Of a stretch of DNA of 64,000 bases, positions 52,112-63,798 are shown in pieces. A model generated the notes under the pieces. It was not told the origin of the DNA. It did no database searches and was given only the letters and a program-made list of their open reading frames with translations. Each line of letters opens with the position of its first letter. The first letter of the stretch is position 1. Source of the stretch: Micromussa lordhowensis (lineage: Eukaryota > Cnidaria > Anthozoa > Scleractinia > Lobophylliidae); contig OZ026596.1 in the NCBI GenBank assembly GCA_964020085.1, forward strand, positions 8,327,739-8,391,738. The letters run 5' to 3'. The position numbers were made by a program, and so were the translations under genes.

Positions 52112-54105
52112 ACATAAATTGTGAACCACTCGAGACTCAAATTAGCAATTAGCTTACTATTGCTATCTTGCTCAGCCAAATGCAAAAACAGATATTCAGA
52201 AATTGAACGGTAATTTAATTAATAAACCAAATTATTCCCTCATGGTGATCGGTCCTTACTTGTGGTCAGTTGGACAGATGTTTTGATGGCGTCATGAGCA
52301 TTTGTTTTTCTTTATTATATAAACAGATAGATTCCATGTTGCTGTTAAATAGCAATCATAATACGAATACAGGATAAGCTCCCTTGCCAACAGAATGGGT
52401 ACCGGTTCAGCTCAGTTCAAGTTTATTGCACACTGTTTACAGAAAACATACCTTACCATAAAAACGGTATACAAAGATAGACAAAGAATACAGATATAAA
52501 ATTAGCTAGAAGAGACAATATTTAGTTGTGTATAGTGACCAAAGTAGCCAATGAGCTTTCGAGTTGGTCACTGTCATGTAGATATAAGTTGGCGATGGCC
52601 GTATGTTACGTTTAATTTAAATTAATATTTACATTAAAGACGATTATCGTAAGAGAAGAAGTACATACATAAATGTAAGTTAGAATAAGAGGTAAAAGAT
52701 TACCTGTATACTTGTACTTTAAACTATGGTCAGTTTTGAGTGGTCAATAAGAATCTCATATTTCGCTTTTTGAAGAGCATGTATGGAAAACGTTCAAGTT
52801 CAGGTGGGACAGATTCCCAGATTCCCAGTACCATTCTAGAAAACTGACTCCGAACAGTACTTTGGAGTTCATGTTGTGGCCATATTTGCGCAAACTTGGT
52901 AATGAAAAGGGTTAAATAACCTTAAATAGACGGATTCGGCTAACGTGTTTGAATCCTTGTTACCACCCAATTCAGATCACGTGATTATACACTCAGTTGC
53001 GTCATCACGAGGTCTGAATTGGGTGGCAACAAGGATGTATACTCGTTAGCCGAATCCCGTATATACTCATTCTTTCGCCGAGGAAGACACGGTTGTCTAA
53101 TCAAAGTGGCTATCGTGTATGACCCACTCAACTTGGAAAATGGATCGTCTGTAACTAGTGACAATTTTGCTGCCACTGACTTGACGTTTTAATCCATAGG
53201 TTAAAGTAGTTCAAGTTAAAGCCCACAGGCAAAACGCAATTCGAATTCTCTTTTTCATTCCTATGTTTTTCGTTCTTTATTTTACCAGACGATATCAGTA
53301 ATTTTTGTTTTTTTCTCTTTGTTACCTTTTGAGAGAAAAAATCATCCAACGTAGTTAATACAAGGACAGCACCTTGTCTCGTCCACTCAACAAAGTTACG
53401 CCCTGTTCTCAGTGTTCAGCGAGGTTTATACTTAGATGGGTTACCAAATACAAATATCTTTATGTTGTAATAACTCCTTTTTCTTCATTTTTTTTTCTTT
53501 CCTTTCCAAGGCGATGTTAGTGACTGCTGAACTCCCAGTGTTGTGTAATCTTTACACAAGATTTTGTCCAAATCATTTCGCCATGCCTGTATTCATCTTT
53601 GAAGCATTTATTTGCAATACTGTATAAATAACAGCGGAACGCTGTGTTCGAATTCTCCTCAATTTTCTTGTCTTTTGATCGTCCAGAACTTTAAATCACA
53701 CTTATGTCTAGGATTGAACGCAAGTATTGTTTAATTAGTACTTCATATTTGGCAGGGTTATTTGGCATTTTCATATTACTTCATATTTGACAGAATTGTG
53801 TGTGTTTTGGTGACTTTTTACCAATGAGGACACTTTGTGATGCTTATCATAAGGAATTTGAATCTCATTAGCGTTCAATCCTGGACACATCTGCCTTTTA
53901 AGGCTCACAATCCATAGTAAGGGTTAGAACAATCTGAGGAAAAAACTGCTCAGACAACTAGCTTTGGAGGGGTATCCCATTGGCAAAGGAAGTGGCAGGG
54001 GGAAGTAGGCTTGTTCCCATATGACTCTCGCCTGGGGATTTGTCTGGTCCAGTTTGGCCCGAGTGACACTTAACCGTTTTATTTTTTTATTTTTTTCGCC
54101 AGAAA
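52112..54105 (+). other. upstream region of RdRP-7
   Basis: No gene is seen apart from the hairpin at 52926-53061. Immediately before the RdRP-7 ATG a polypyrimidine tract (TTTTATTTTTTTATTTTTTT) followed by CGCCAG ends at 54102 and looks like a 3' splice site. A non-coding first exon probably lies further upstream. Confidence 0.4.
52926..53061. mobile_element. hairpin MITE
   Basis: GACGGATTCGGCTAACG plus CTTGTTACCACCCAATTCAG on the left, with their complements on the right (CTGAATTGGGTGGCAACAAG, CGTTAGCCGAATCCCGT). 136 bp. Confidence 0.8.
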
Positions 54106-57100
54106 ATGTACATGACGAATCCTTACGAAATACCAGACGAGTTCATAAAACCTCCTCCAGCTGGTCACCTGGAACGAGCCTTATACGTGAAGCACGTGGA
54201 CATTCACGGCAGACTGGTGCGACCGCCAATGAAATATAATAAAGTGGAGGGTGGAAACCTGTTCTTGGAATACCTCATGTCTGCGCATGGGCAACAGCAG
54301 ATAGATAAGATCATGACAGTGGCCTTTCGCTCTGAAAGAGGCTCTGACACCGACTGTTCGCAAGAGATCTTGAAGCGTGGGATCGCTTTCAGTGGCGTGA
54401 TATACCGCTTCCTGGGCCACTCCAACTCGCAGCTCAAGGAACGAACTTGCACTCTAATGAATGCCTCGGACGAAGAAATCTATGAGCTGCTGGCAATGTT
54501 CGGAAAGTTTTCTCAAATCAAGACAGCTGCTAAGCGCGCCAAGAGGATCGGACTGCTGTTCTCCTCGTTTAGCCAAAGCATTTCCCTGACCGAGGACGAG
54601 TACACCGTTATCGACGACGTGGAGCGCAGCAATTACATCTTCACAGATGGATGCGGCTTCATGTCAGATTCATTTGCGCAGGAGATACAAGATGCGGTAC
54701 ACCTTGATGGCAAACCTTGTGTGGTGCAAGTCCGGTACCAGGGCTTTAAAGGCGTGCTCCTCCTTAATCGACAGTTGGGGGACCGGGTCAAGGTACAATT
54801 CCGAAAGTCCATGAAGAAGTTTACCATCCCGGATGAACGAATGCGCGAAACGTGTACCACCTTTGGCGTTGTGAAGTGTTCTCGACCGTACATCATGGGC
54901 TACCTTAACAAGCAGATCACCATGCTGCTAGCCGACAGTGGAGTCGAACTGAGCTATCTCACAGGCCTGCAGAATGATTTCCATGCCACGTTAAGGGAGC
55001 TCTGTGGCACTGCACAATCCGCCGAGTACTATCTACGCATTAAGGGCGAGCGAAAGTTGGTCAATTGGTTGCATGACTATGGCTTGGAAAGTCGTCGCCT
55101 ACAAAGAGAACTCAAAGCTCTTCGCGCCAAAGAAGTGAAAAAGATGCAGAAAGACAACAACGCTGTGGATGCAAGCGATGAAGCCAGTATAACGCAGAAC
55201 TCAAAATGCAAGCTGCGGGTGCTCGTTCCCAAATCGAGGGTAGTGTTTGGCGCGTGTGATCCGTTCAATGAGCTAGAGTACGGCCAGTGCGTTTTTCAAC
55301 CCACTCTTTTTGACGAGGTGCAGTTCGCGGAGTTTCAGGCGGCTCATGAGGTGATGGTCGTCCGCAATCCATGCTACCACCCAGGTGACATCCGTGTTCT
55401 GAAACTCGTCAAGAACAAGCCACAGTACGCGTATCTCAGCGACTGCATCGTGTTCCCGACCAGAGGAAGACGACCGCACGCCGACGAATCCTCGGGGGGC
55501 GATCTCGATGGCGACGAGTTCTTCGTCAGTTGGGATCAGGATCTGATACCAACATGGCGAAGCAGCCCTTTTGACTACTCTTCTAGTAGTCCGCTTGTTG
55601 CGATCCCGAAGGCGATAAAAAGCTTTTTGGGAACGTTAACCAGTTCCCTACGTCATCACGTCACTAGCTTGGGTCACAGGCAGATGCCATCCCTGTTTGG
55701 GACGGCGGAGCAAGCGGAGAAGGCCAAGAAGTTAAAGGAGCGCAGGCACATGCTCGAGTACTTCACTACCTTTAATAACGATCTGGTGGCACGAGTGGAC
55801 AGCATTTTCATGAAGTATGCTGTACTGTATGGGCCGTCTTGTCACGAGTGTATATATTTAAACAGGTAATCTTAATTTGGCATTGACAGCCATCTTGTGG
55901 TTACTCCTTGCATGGGCTATGTAAGTACGTGCGGCCCCATAGGGTATGGTTTTTTAGCTGTTTCGGTCAGAAATTGGATATCGAGTTTGGCCATTTTGGT
56001 CTTAAATAGGGTAAGGGTCTTCTGAAGCGGACCACGCACTCCCAACACAAGTGTTCTGGGAGTACCCTCCTCGGGACAACCATTGCATGAACCAATATTG
56101 TTGATTTATACAACCGCGCAGAAATTTTTGAGAACGTGTACTAGAGAAGTACATTGAGATAATTTCACCCATATCAAACGTTGCAATTGCTGATTATTAT
56201 GGTTAAGATATTTCGAGACAATGAGGCTTCGTCATCCTTTCATACGTATTTTTTCTCTCCAGTATTGCAAAATTCCACTCGACATAAATCGCACTCATTC
56301 GGCGAATTGTTCTTAATGGCATTTTTGTACCCAATGGTAGTCTACTTTGGACAGACCTAAATGGGATAGGTGGGTTAGTAACACCAAGATTACATCAAAA
56401 GCTTTACTCTAAAACTGTTGTCATAACTCACGTGGACGAGTTAATGTTTCATACATTGATGTACAGTTGTAGTATCGTGTCAAGTGCATGTTTGATGTCG
56501 GACCTGCTACCCACGTTCTAAGGTAGTTTCCTCTCTTTGTGGTTTCTTCAAAGGCAAAATATTCTCTCTGAACTGCTCTCTTTCTTATCTTCGTAGGTAA
56601 CGTTCACAATCCTCCGTAGGAAAAAAAGATGGCGGCTTACGACATTGTGTAAGCTAGGTTTCAAGATTTAAGAACTGTTCTGTACGTTTTCACGAGCGTT
56701 GTTAAAGTTTTTGAGCGGTAGGAATTATGGGTGAATGTACCAGTCGCTTTTTTTTTCTACTGAGGATTGACGATATCTAAGAGTTTTCTGACAATTTTTC
56801 AGTCGATTTGTTTTTGTCTGTTTTAAATTTTCGGTGGCCTTTGTCCACCTTCATCAGAACAGAAGCCATCGAAAATTTAGGAAGGAAATCATAGAAAAGT
56901 TCGGAATCTCTGGTTGTTTGTGAAGAACAGTTGACGGCGAGGAAAGGTTTGTTAAATTCAGGATAAAAGCAAACTTCTTTCTTTGACAGATTTTTCTCCG
57001 ACGCCGTTGACATGGTGGCAGAGAAGGATGATGTACTCGAAAAGCTCCGCGCTTTGGAGCACGAGTATTACCGATTACAGCGTAATCCATCAGCGCCGCG

Positions 57101-57236
57101 TGTAGATCATCGGCCTCTAGGATGGCTGCAGGATTTGATGCAGCGGAAGCCTCCATTCCATCCTGGAGACGACGTGTGGACGCGGATGGAGGAGGAAACG
57201 CGATCATTTGTGGAGGAAATGTCGAGAAGACACTAG
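54106..57236 (+). CDS. RdRP-7: RNA-dependent RNA polymerase with intact catalytic motif; exons 54106-55865 and 56990-57236
   Basis: The only catalytically intact member. Exon 1 encodes the whole RdRP core: FLGHSNSQLKERT, D181-G-C-G-F-M, VRYQGFKGVLLL, RKSMKKF, SRPYIMGYLNKQITMLL, CDPFNELEYGQCVFQPT, NPCYHPGDIRVLKL and RRPHADESSGG. The active-site loop D466-L-D468-G-D470 is followed by EFFVSWDQDLIP. The frame stops after ECIYLNR unless spliced. A donor AACAG|GTAATC (55865/55866) and an acceptor TTCTTTCTTTGACAG (ending 56989) join in phase. This gives a 668-residue protein whose C-terminus (PPFHPGDDVW...SFVEEM) aligns with RdRP-1. The spliced length matches the paralogues. An acceptor ends three bases before the ATG. 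By family knowledge it should synthesise RNA on RNA templates in small-RNA amplification. It lacks the N-terminal extension of plant and fungal enzymes. No other copy has an intron at this position. Confidence 0.94.
55866..56989 (+). other. intron of RdRP-7
   Basis: A 1,124-base intron with GT-AG ends. It interrupts the Arg codon after IYLN, a position that is continuous in RdRP-1 to -6. It contains the dispersed repeat at 55900-56085 and no other recognisable element. Confidence 0.8.
55900..56085. repeat. dispersed repeat (GGGTATGGTTTTT family)
   Basis: Shares GCATGGGCTATGTAAGTACG, AGGGTATGGTTTTTT, TTAAATAGGGTAAGGGT and GGGAGTACCCTCC with the split copy at 36340-37275. It lies inside the RdRP-7 intron. 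Confidence 0.65.
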
Positions 57237-57287
57237 TATGCAGTCGCAAGTCCAAGCTGTAATCATTGACAATGTTTCGAGTGTCCT

Positions 57288-57599
57288 TAGGGACGGACCA
57301 TTAAATTTTGTAGGGGTGCAAGTTAGGCAATTTTCCCCTGAGATTTCCGCACCGCAAAAACTGCTAAAAAAAAAAATCGTGCAAGGGGAGCCATACGGAA
57401 ATGAAAAATGGAGCAAGTGCTTTCTACTATCCAACTATTCTACTATCCTGTGTTTTACTTTAAAAAAAAAATTCTTGCTCAAGCTGTTGCCCGCCCCAAA
57501 AAAATCATGCACAGGTGGGAAAGGTGCGAAAAAAAGATCATGCCCCAGAAAATTGCCCAAACACCTCTCCCCCTCAAAAATATATGGTCCTTCCCTTAG
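57288..57599. repeat. MITE-like repeat, family shared with 35586-35875
   Basis: Left end TTAGGGACGGACCATTAAAT and right end TATGGTCCTTCCCTTAG are inverted. Internal CGCACCG and poly-A/poly-T tracts. It begins 52 bases after the RdRP-7 stop, so it may lie in the 3' UTR. Confidence 0.6.
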
Positions 57600-57754
57600 T
57601 ACCTACTTCAAGTCTTCAAACAATGACCCATGCATGAGACGAATTCACTGCATAACAGTATTTGTTACGTGCGCGTGGTGTGGGCCCAGTCTCCAAAAGC
57701 GAGCCTGAAAGAAGTGTAAGAAAATAAGATGAGATCGCGAACCGAGTTAGTTAT

Positions 57755-57918
57755 AGGCCATTTTCGATATATTAAAATGCTAACATGGCTCCGAGGCTTG
57801 GGCGAATAAAACAAAATAAATTGATTATTCATCCCCCGACCTCGATGTGATTTATTTTATTTTATTCCCCCAAGTCTCGGAGCCAGGTTAGAATTTTAAT
57901 ATATCGAAAATGATCCAT
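57755..57918. mobile_element. palindromic MITE
   Basis: GGCCATTTTCGATATATTAA and its complement at the right end. The arms continue through GGCTCCGAGGCTTGGG/CCCAAGTCTCGGAGCC around a short AT-rich loop. Confidence 0.8.
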
Positions 57919-59672
57919 TGGCACTTCACGCCATCCGCTTAGCATCCACTTCCGGCCAAAATATTCGCGCCACCCGCTTAGCACTCACTTCCCGCCAAAA
58001 TGTTCGCGCCATGCGTTCGCTTATCCCATTTCCAGGGAAAAGCGAGGTCGTTTTTCAGTCTAAGTAAAGCACTTAATACAATTTAATTCAATTTATTTCA
58101 TAAAATCAAATCTTTACATATAATTAATATAAATTATTTAACTGATGAAAGAAAAAACGGCCTCCCATGTTTGTTGAAGAAAAATCTTTGTAACAGTTAA
58201 AACGTACGTGTCTTCAATGAAAAGTTCTTATACCTTGATGGCAACGGTTGACTGCGTTGGCTACCAAAATTCCGGTCGTTAAAGTTATTTTTATGCAACA
58301 AACTAATTTTAAAACGACTACTCAAGATCATGTTATAATTAAAATATTTGCATATTTTGTAATCTTGATATGTGACTTATGCTCCTGGACTTACGTTATA
58401 ACATCTACTTTAGTCATCCATTATCGTTTCTGCTTATACGCTAATTGTCAATTATTCGTCAATTGCTTTTGTCTCAGCTGATACAAAATAGAATGAAACA
58501 AGAATGAAAAGAAATCCAACTCGTCAACTAAAAACCCGTAATCAAAGATTCCCGAAGACAATACCGACGATTTACCGAACACATCCGAACATTTCACACG
58601 GATAGCAATGTTTCTCAATATATCAGTAGAGGCTTTGTCAGTAGAGCCTCCGAAACATTTTCCATAGATACAATGCACTTCAGATTTTGAATTTTTGTTT
58701 GATCAATATTATGACAGACCGACAATTATATCCCCAATGCCTTCTGGTGGAAAGCACGTAGGTTTTCGCGCTGCTGTAGCGACCTCTTTCAAAGCAAAAA
58801 CGAACTTTATTTCAGTTTTCAAGGTTCAACAACAGAACGTTCCAGGTAACACTATAGCACCTTCATTGTCAAAGTGACAGCAAATAAATGAGATTTTTCG
58901 CGTGCCTGACTCCATGTGTGTAAATTCCTTTATGTCACAATTATAATTGGCCGTTGACCCATGATAACCCAAAGCGAACCGTCTAAACAACATCGAGTCA
59001 AACAATCATGGGTACAGTTATCATTTTCTTCTTCTTCTGTGGTCGCCTAGGATAGCGCGTATAAAGTTTCCAATCGATAGTCGCTTAATTGCGGGGCGCG
59101 ACCGATCGTTGTTGGCGCAGAGCACGCTGTTAGGACGCTGCAAAAAGACGGTGCTGTTGGGTAAGCCTTCGGCAGCAATTGACGCCTCTTTTGACGTTCA
59201 TTATCAAACTTCAGGAGAAGACAGTTTGGAGTGCGAGGGCGGTAGTAACTAGATCACTTTGAGGACCACGACACAAAAGGCAAGATCTCCAAAACGAAAA
59301 CGGAAACGAAAACAACCGGGTACTGTAAAGGTGTTACTGGATTCACCGAAACGCTGACGAGTGCAGCTGTTTTCAGGCCCAGCAGGGTTGGAGTTTTGTT
59401 CCGACAAAGGGATATAATAGGCCTTATTACCTCTTTGGAAGTGTATAATTACACTGAGTTGAACAGATCTATGAACGGCTTACTCTCGAATATTGTATGT
59501 CGTTGTTCGAGGTCAACTAGACGTGACCAAATATTCCCTGATAACACATAATCTAACGGTTTCGGTTTGTTTTGAGCTCTGTTTTAATCGCTTGACGAGA
59601 TTCCTGCTTCTAAAACAAGCTGTTGGCCAGAGAAAATACAGGATAGTCTATAAATCTGACGTGCAAGCGTAC
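57919..59672 (+). other. intergenic, upstream of the coiled-coil gene
   Basis: Two near-tandem copies of a CCGCTTAGCA(C/T)(C/T)CACTTCC(C/G)GCCAAAAT block lie at 57930-58010. The second contains TTCCCGCCAAAA, an E2F-like word. Otherwise AT-rich with no gene. 59220-59490 looks like leader sequence. Open reading in the same frame extends upstream of 59673 but has no coding character. Confidence 0.35.
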
Positions 59673-60566
59673 ATGGATCCTCTGGATGAGATGGAGGAAC
59701 AGACAGGTATTAGCACGCACCAAGCCGCAGATGCCAATCTCGAACAAAGTGGTCGAAAACTGTCCTTGAAAGATATAAGACGATATGAAAAGAAAACACT
59801 AGTGTGTCCGGGGGGATGCGGTGTGGAATTAGATCTCAGCGATATCCCGACACATGATTGCATCAGGGATTTAAGACAAAGGCTCGAGAGCGTCGAGAAC
59901 AGTCTCTGGGACAAGGAACAACAACAGACCGGCACTATGGAAGAAATGTACAAAGAGCAACTAGCGCTGCAAGATTCTAAAATCGCAGAAATGTCCGTCG
60001 AAATCAAGGAGCTGCTGGCGGAAAGATCACGCCGCGATGAGTTATTCAACAACAAGGAAACTTTCTACAAGGAGCAGATCACGGCGTTGATGGAGCAGGT
60101 GGCAAAGCTGGAGAGAAAGCTACAGCTTCGAAGGCCTTCCCGCGAGGAGGAGCCGTTCGGGGACTCAAACGGTGCCAAGGAGTGGGCATACAGGTACGAC
60201 AAGCTTCTCGCCGAGAAAATCACTCTGGAAACACTCTTCCAGAAGAGAGAGCGCGAGTTTCAACACGAAGCAGAAGCGCTCAAAGAGGAGGCTGCCATGC
60301 TCCGAGAAAGTCTACATCTTGAGCGAGAGATGCTTTCCCTCGAGCATGACCACGCAACGTTTAACAAGTTAGCGAGCTTGACGGATCAGCTCGAGACACT
60401 AGTACAACACAAGAACCAGCAGCGAGGAAGGCACAAGAGTCATAAATCGAAGGACTTGAACAGCGAAGCCGTGAACGGAAGAATCAGCCGCAAACGCATT
60501 CCCAACTCTGTTGGTAGTTCAAACTCGGAGTTCGACGAGGAGGACATGGAAGGTATCAGTAATTAG
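59673..60566 (+). CDS. coiled-coil protein with an RNF41/TRAF-like zinc finger, no RING
   Basis: A 297-residue single-exon frame. Residues 45-63 form a C-x3-C-x11-H-x-C finger (C45, C49, H61, C63) in VCPGGCGVELDLSDIPTHDC. This spacing matches the second TRAF-like finger of RNF41/NRDP1-type ubiquitin ligases (there CxxxCGxE...HNC), followed as in that family by IRDLR and a helical region. From about 68 to 265 the sequence is strongly helical and charged (Glu, Lys, Leu heptads), a probable coiled coil. The C-terminus is basic (RGRHKSHKSK) then acidic (EFDEEDME). No RING is seen, so it may be an adaptor or have an upstream exon. I chose the ATG at 59673 because the 60 in-frame codons before it look non-coding and its context (GTACATGG) is acceptable. 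The function is not known, and any link to the RdRPs is only by neighbourhood. Confidence 0.75.
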   Translation: MDPLDEMEEQTGISTHQAADANLEQSGRKLSLKDIRRYEKKTLVCPGGCGVELDLSDIPTHDCIRDLRQRLESVENSLWDKEQQQTGTMEEMYKEQLALQDSKIAEMSVEIKELLAERSRRDELFNNKETFYKEQITALMEQVAKLERKLQLRRPSREEEPFGDSNGAKEWAYRYDKLLAEKITLETLFQKREREFQHEAEALKEEAAMLRESLHLEREMLSLEHDHATFNKLASLTDQLETLVQHKNQQRGRHKSHKSKDLNSEAVNGRISRKRIPNSVGSSNSEFDEEDMEGISN

Positions 60567-63500
60567 AACGAGAGGTATCAGCCCAGCCGGTCTGATATTT
60601 TTGTATCATTATCGCCAGTAGCATTCTTCAAATTGTAATATTTCTATTCCTGGAAAGGTATCGGTAATTACAATTATAATAAGTGTCAGCCTCAAGGGTC
60701 TGATGCTTTTGGCTATTTAACGGTTTCTTTTCGATACGAGGACGGACCACTCTCTGATCTTACCAAAGAACAACATTGACAATGAGCACGATGTGAAGAA
60801 AATTGGTTTCAGTTTAGAAAAGACGATGTTTTTTCGGTAGTACTGTATTTGATCTTGTAATGCCCTAAATTTCTAACGAGGTTCAATCCGTAATATATTC
60901 ACGGATCAGTATAGCTTTAGGTGAATTAAACACGCCACAGACGGCAAGCACGTCAAAGAATCGTGTTAAACAAACATCAGTGGTTGTAGTTAATCGCGTA
61001 ATCGCCGAGGTCGTGCTGAGGTCACGCACTCTGTGGCGACGTGTGAAAGAAAATCTATCACGGATTTCAAATAGGTTTTGTGAAGGTTCTTTTCAAAAAC
61101 GCAACTCGGAAAAGACAAATATTATCTTTGTGAAACTGCTACAAAAGCACGTCCTAGAAGATGATAAACTGATATCCTCAATCTTAATCAATATAGGGAA
61201 TTCTATTTTAAACTTGGAGAGAATAACGCGTCCCACTTCGCTTTACTGAACAACGTAGAAAACTCGGGCAGGACATATAGCTTACAACCCTAAAAGAAGA
61301 TGCTCTTTCGCCGAAGGAGACCCCTTTAATACATAGAAGAATGATAGTAAGTATTGATTTGATGACCATAAATGCAGTATTTCTGAGCTATCAAGTCAGT
61401 AAAGTGGATTTGGCGTGTGGTATGTTAAAACCGACAGGGTGTTAATTCGAGTAGCAAGTTAAAAACAAAAACATTAACACACGAGAAAAACATATAGATC
61501 ACCATTTGTAAATAAACAATACATCTTGGATGTAATTATAGAAGATAGCCTACGCAAATAAAAGACACAAAACACGGCCTTTCATCGCCCCGCTGTACAC
61601 ACGCTATGCGCTCTTGCGATGTTATGGGGTTTATCTGAGGGGGGTGTTTATTGAAAAAGCAGCATGTCGACCCAGGAATTTGCAAAATGCACGCTTGATT
61701 AAGAAATACAGTGGACGCCTTTAAGGGAAACAGAAATTGGTTCGAGAAATCGGAGGTAAAATTACAGTGTTTGGAGGGGAGGGACACAGTTTTTTGTTCT
61801 CGGAGTTATCGGGAAGTGCTGGAGAAATCGGGTCCACCGTAGTAATATCCGGGGGGGAGGGGGTGCAATACTGGTCTGAAAACACGCAGCCCTTTCTCGA
61901 GACAAAATTTACTATATTTATACCGGTGTTTTAGAACTGATCTGGAAACTAAGCAAATCTATTCGTCGTGGTTTTCTCTCAGACGCTGATTTTGTTTTGA
62001 CGGTCGATGTAAGAACACTACTTGAGACTCATTCCGTCCAATCACCACAGCAAAACTAACTGTTTCAGCTTACAAAGGCTTCGAAATCATGCTATTTTGA
62101 GGTGGCACTTAGCAGCCTAAAGGAGCCCACTCACGGTATTTTGAGTTATTTTGGCAATGTATAAAATTACCTTGAAATTGAAGGAAACTTGAAAATGGTA
62201 GTTTACTAAGAGAGAAAAGTACCAAAGAGTTAAATATTCATAAATATAAATCATAAAGGAACAAGGATGGAGAAGATTGACACGGATTAAAAACGACGAA
62301 CTTGAAAAATGTAGGATGCGCAAACCATGAAGTAGCTCCATTACATTTTGACAACAGCGTCTTTCCCTTCCCCTCAGAGTAAGGGTTGGAACCGAGTTCA
62401 ATTATGGAAAAAGTAGTTACCCTCTAACCACTAATGAGCCCACAAATTGCTCAATAAGTGTCTGGCTTCCGTAGTTAATCAACAGATACCACAACTTCCT
62501 GAGCTGGGCACTGCATGCAAATATCGCTAATGCTGTGGTCGTTGTAAAGATAAGATTGGACACGCTTTGCAAATAAATCGTTATTTAAAAAAAATGTTAT
62601 CCAGCGCGACTCAGAGCGGAGATTGGCTTCTGGAGGAAATGGAAGAATATTGAATATATCGGTCTTGTTTGTCCCCTCCTCTCTCGCTAAAGTTTAATTC
62701 AGTCCGTGTTCATAAACGAAGACCATGTAAAGGTCGTGACATCAGATTTAATAACAGATACGAAGTCTAGACACATAATTTGCTGAACAAAGCGGGAAAA
62801 AAGGGCAGAGAGCTTAGCTCGCATCTGAGATACCAAGATAGCGCAGTGGTAAATACCTGGTTGTTCTTTTTCGCACACCACTAGTCACTCAACGAGACAG
62901 TTCTGGCAACTGTGACTCAACGGCGCTAGGAGACGCAACATGTGACTGCCTTATGTACAGATCCTTCTGCAAATCTTCGCCATCGTTCAGTTGCTAGTAA
63001 AACGGGTCAAGTTTTTTATAAAGGCAAATTCGAAGGATTAGCAAAATTAATCCACTGTTAAATTAGACTCGGGGCCAGCACGCAAATTACTTATTGTGTG
63101 GTCTAGATTTATATCTTATCACTACCGACAGTCTTTTCTCTTTTTTGAAAAGAAATAATTATACAATACCTACCAAATTCAATGAAAAACGAGGTGAAAT
63201 TGGAAGAGAAGCATAAACATTATGGAAAATTGGGAAAATCGAGCAGGGTGTAAGCCTAGCTGGGTTTTATTGTGTCAGTATATATCCGAACGTAGCTCCT
63301 TCTACCGCAAGCAGGGGGAAATTGAGGTGCCAAATACATGCGTGTACGAGAACAGTGTTGCAGATGTAGATTGCCTTGCATTCTGCGAAAAACGTAATAA
63401 CCAAACGACTTTTTTAACGCTTCGTCTTCTACCTTTTACCCCTAATCACGTGGCAAAACCTGACTGCGAATGGACGAAATAAAGATCCGCTTTGCATCAA
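60567..63500. other. right-hand intergenic region
   Basis: No supported gene. It includes a small TA-flanked MITE (61708-61842). The rest is AT-rich. The short frames at 60980-61249 and 63222-63482 have no recognisable domains. Confidence 0.4.
61708..61842. mobile_element. short TA-flanked MITE (related to 15067-15251)
   Basis: Begins TACAGTGGACGCC and ends GGTCCACCGTA. Shares AATTGGTTCGA(G/A)AAATCG and GTAAAATT.CAGTGTT with 15067-15251. Confidence 0.6.
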
Positions 63501-63798
63501 CGGCGCGGTGGCTTCATGGTTAGTGCGCTCGACTCCGGAGCGAGCGCTCCGGGTTCGAGCCCTGGTCTGGCCATTGCGTTGTGTTCTTAGGCAAGACACT
63601 TTACTCTCACGGTGCCTCTCTCCACCCAGGTGTATAAATGGGTATCGGCGAATTTAATGCTGGAGGTAACCCTGCGATGGACTGGCATCCATCCAGGGGG
63701 GAGTAGAAATACTCCTAGTCGCTTCATGCCACGAAAACCGGGATAAGCTCCGGCCTGATGGGCCACTCGGCTCGCATGCAGACTTTACCTTACCTTGC
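63501..63798 (+). mobile_element. tRNA-derived SINE, intact-looking copy
   Basis: The head has an A box (TGGTTAGTGCGC) and a B box (GGGTTCGAGCCC). The body carries GTTGTGTTCTTAGGCAAGAC, GGCGAATTTAATGCTGG and CCGGCCTGATGGGCCA. The tail is TTACCTTACCTT. It serves as the uninterrupted reference for the split copy at 32592-33118. Confidence 0.85.

Noticed and set aside
54106..55869. RdRP-7 as a complete 587-residue single-exon gene
   Set aside because: The frame stops right after a donor site, and the missing C-terminus is found in phase behind a good acceptor at 56989. The spliced length matches the paralogues.
883..57236. Viral origin of the RdRP genes
   Set aside because: The motifs (DGCGFM, HPGD, DLDGD, SWD) are those of cellular RDR/QDE-1 polymerases, not of the palm-fold GDD enzymes of RNA viruses. 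The genes have eukaryotic splice sites.
57980..58000. E2F-type promoter site (TTCCCGCCAAAA)
   Set aside because: A single short word in a small tandem duplication, 1.7 kb from the nearest start. It could be chance.
59493..59672. Sixty-codon N-terminal extension of the coiled-coil protein
   Set aside because: The composition looks like untranslated leader, and a better-supported ATG lies at 59673.
63501..63575. Genuine tRNA gene (plus)
   Set aside because: It is the head of a SINE whose body matches 32592-33118.
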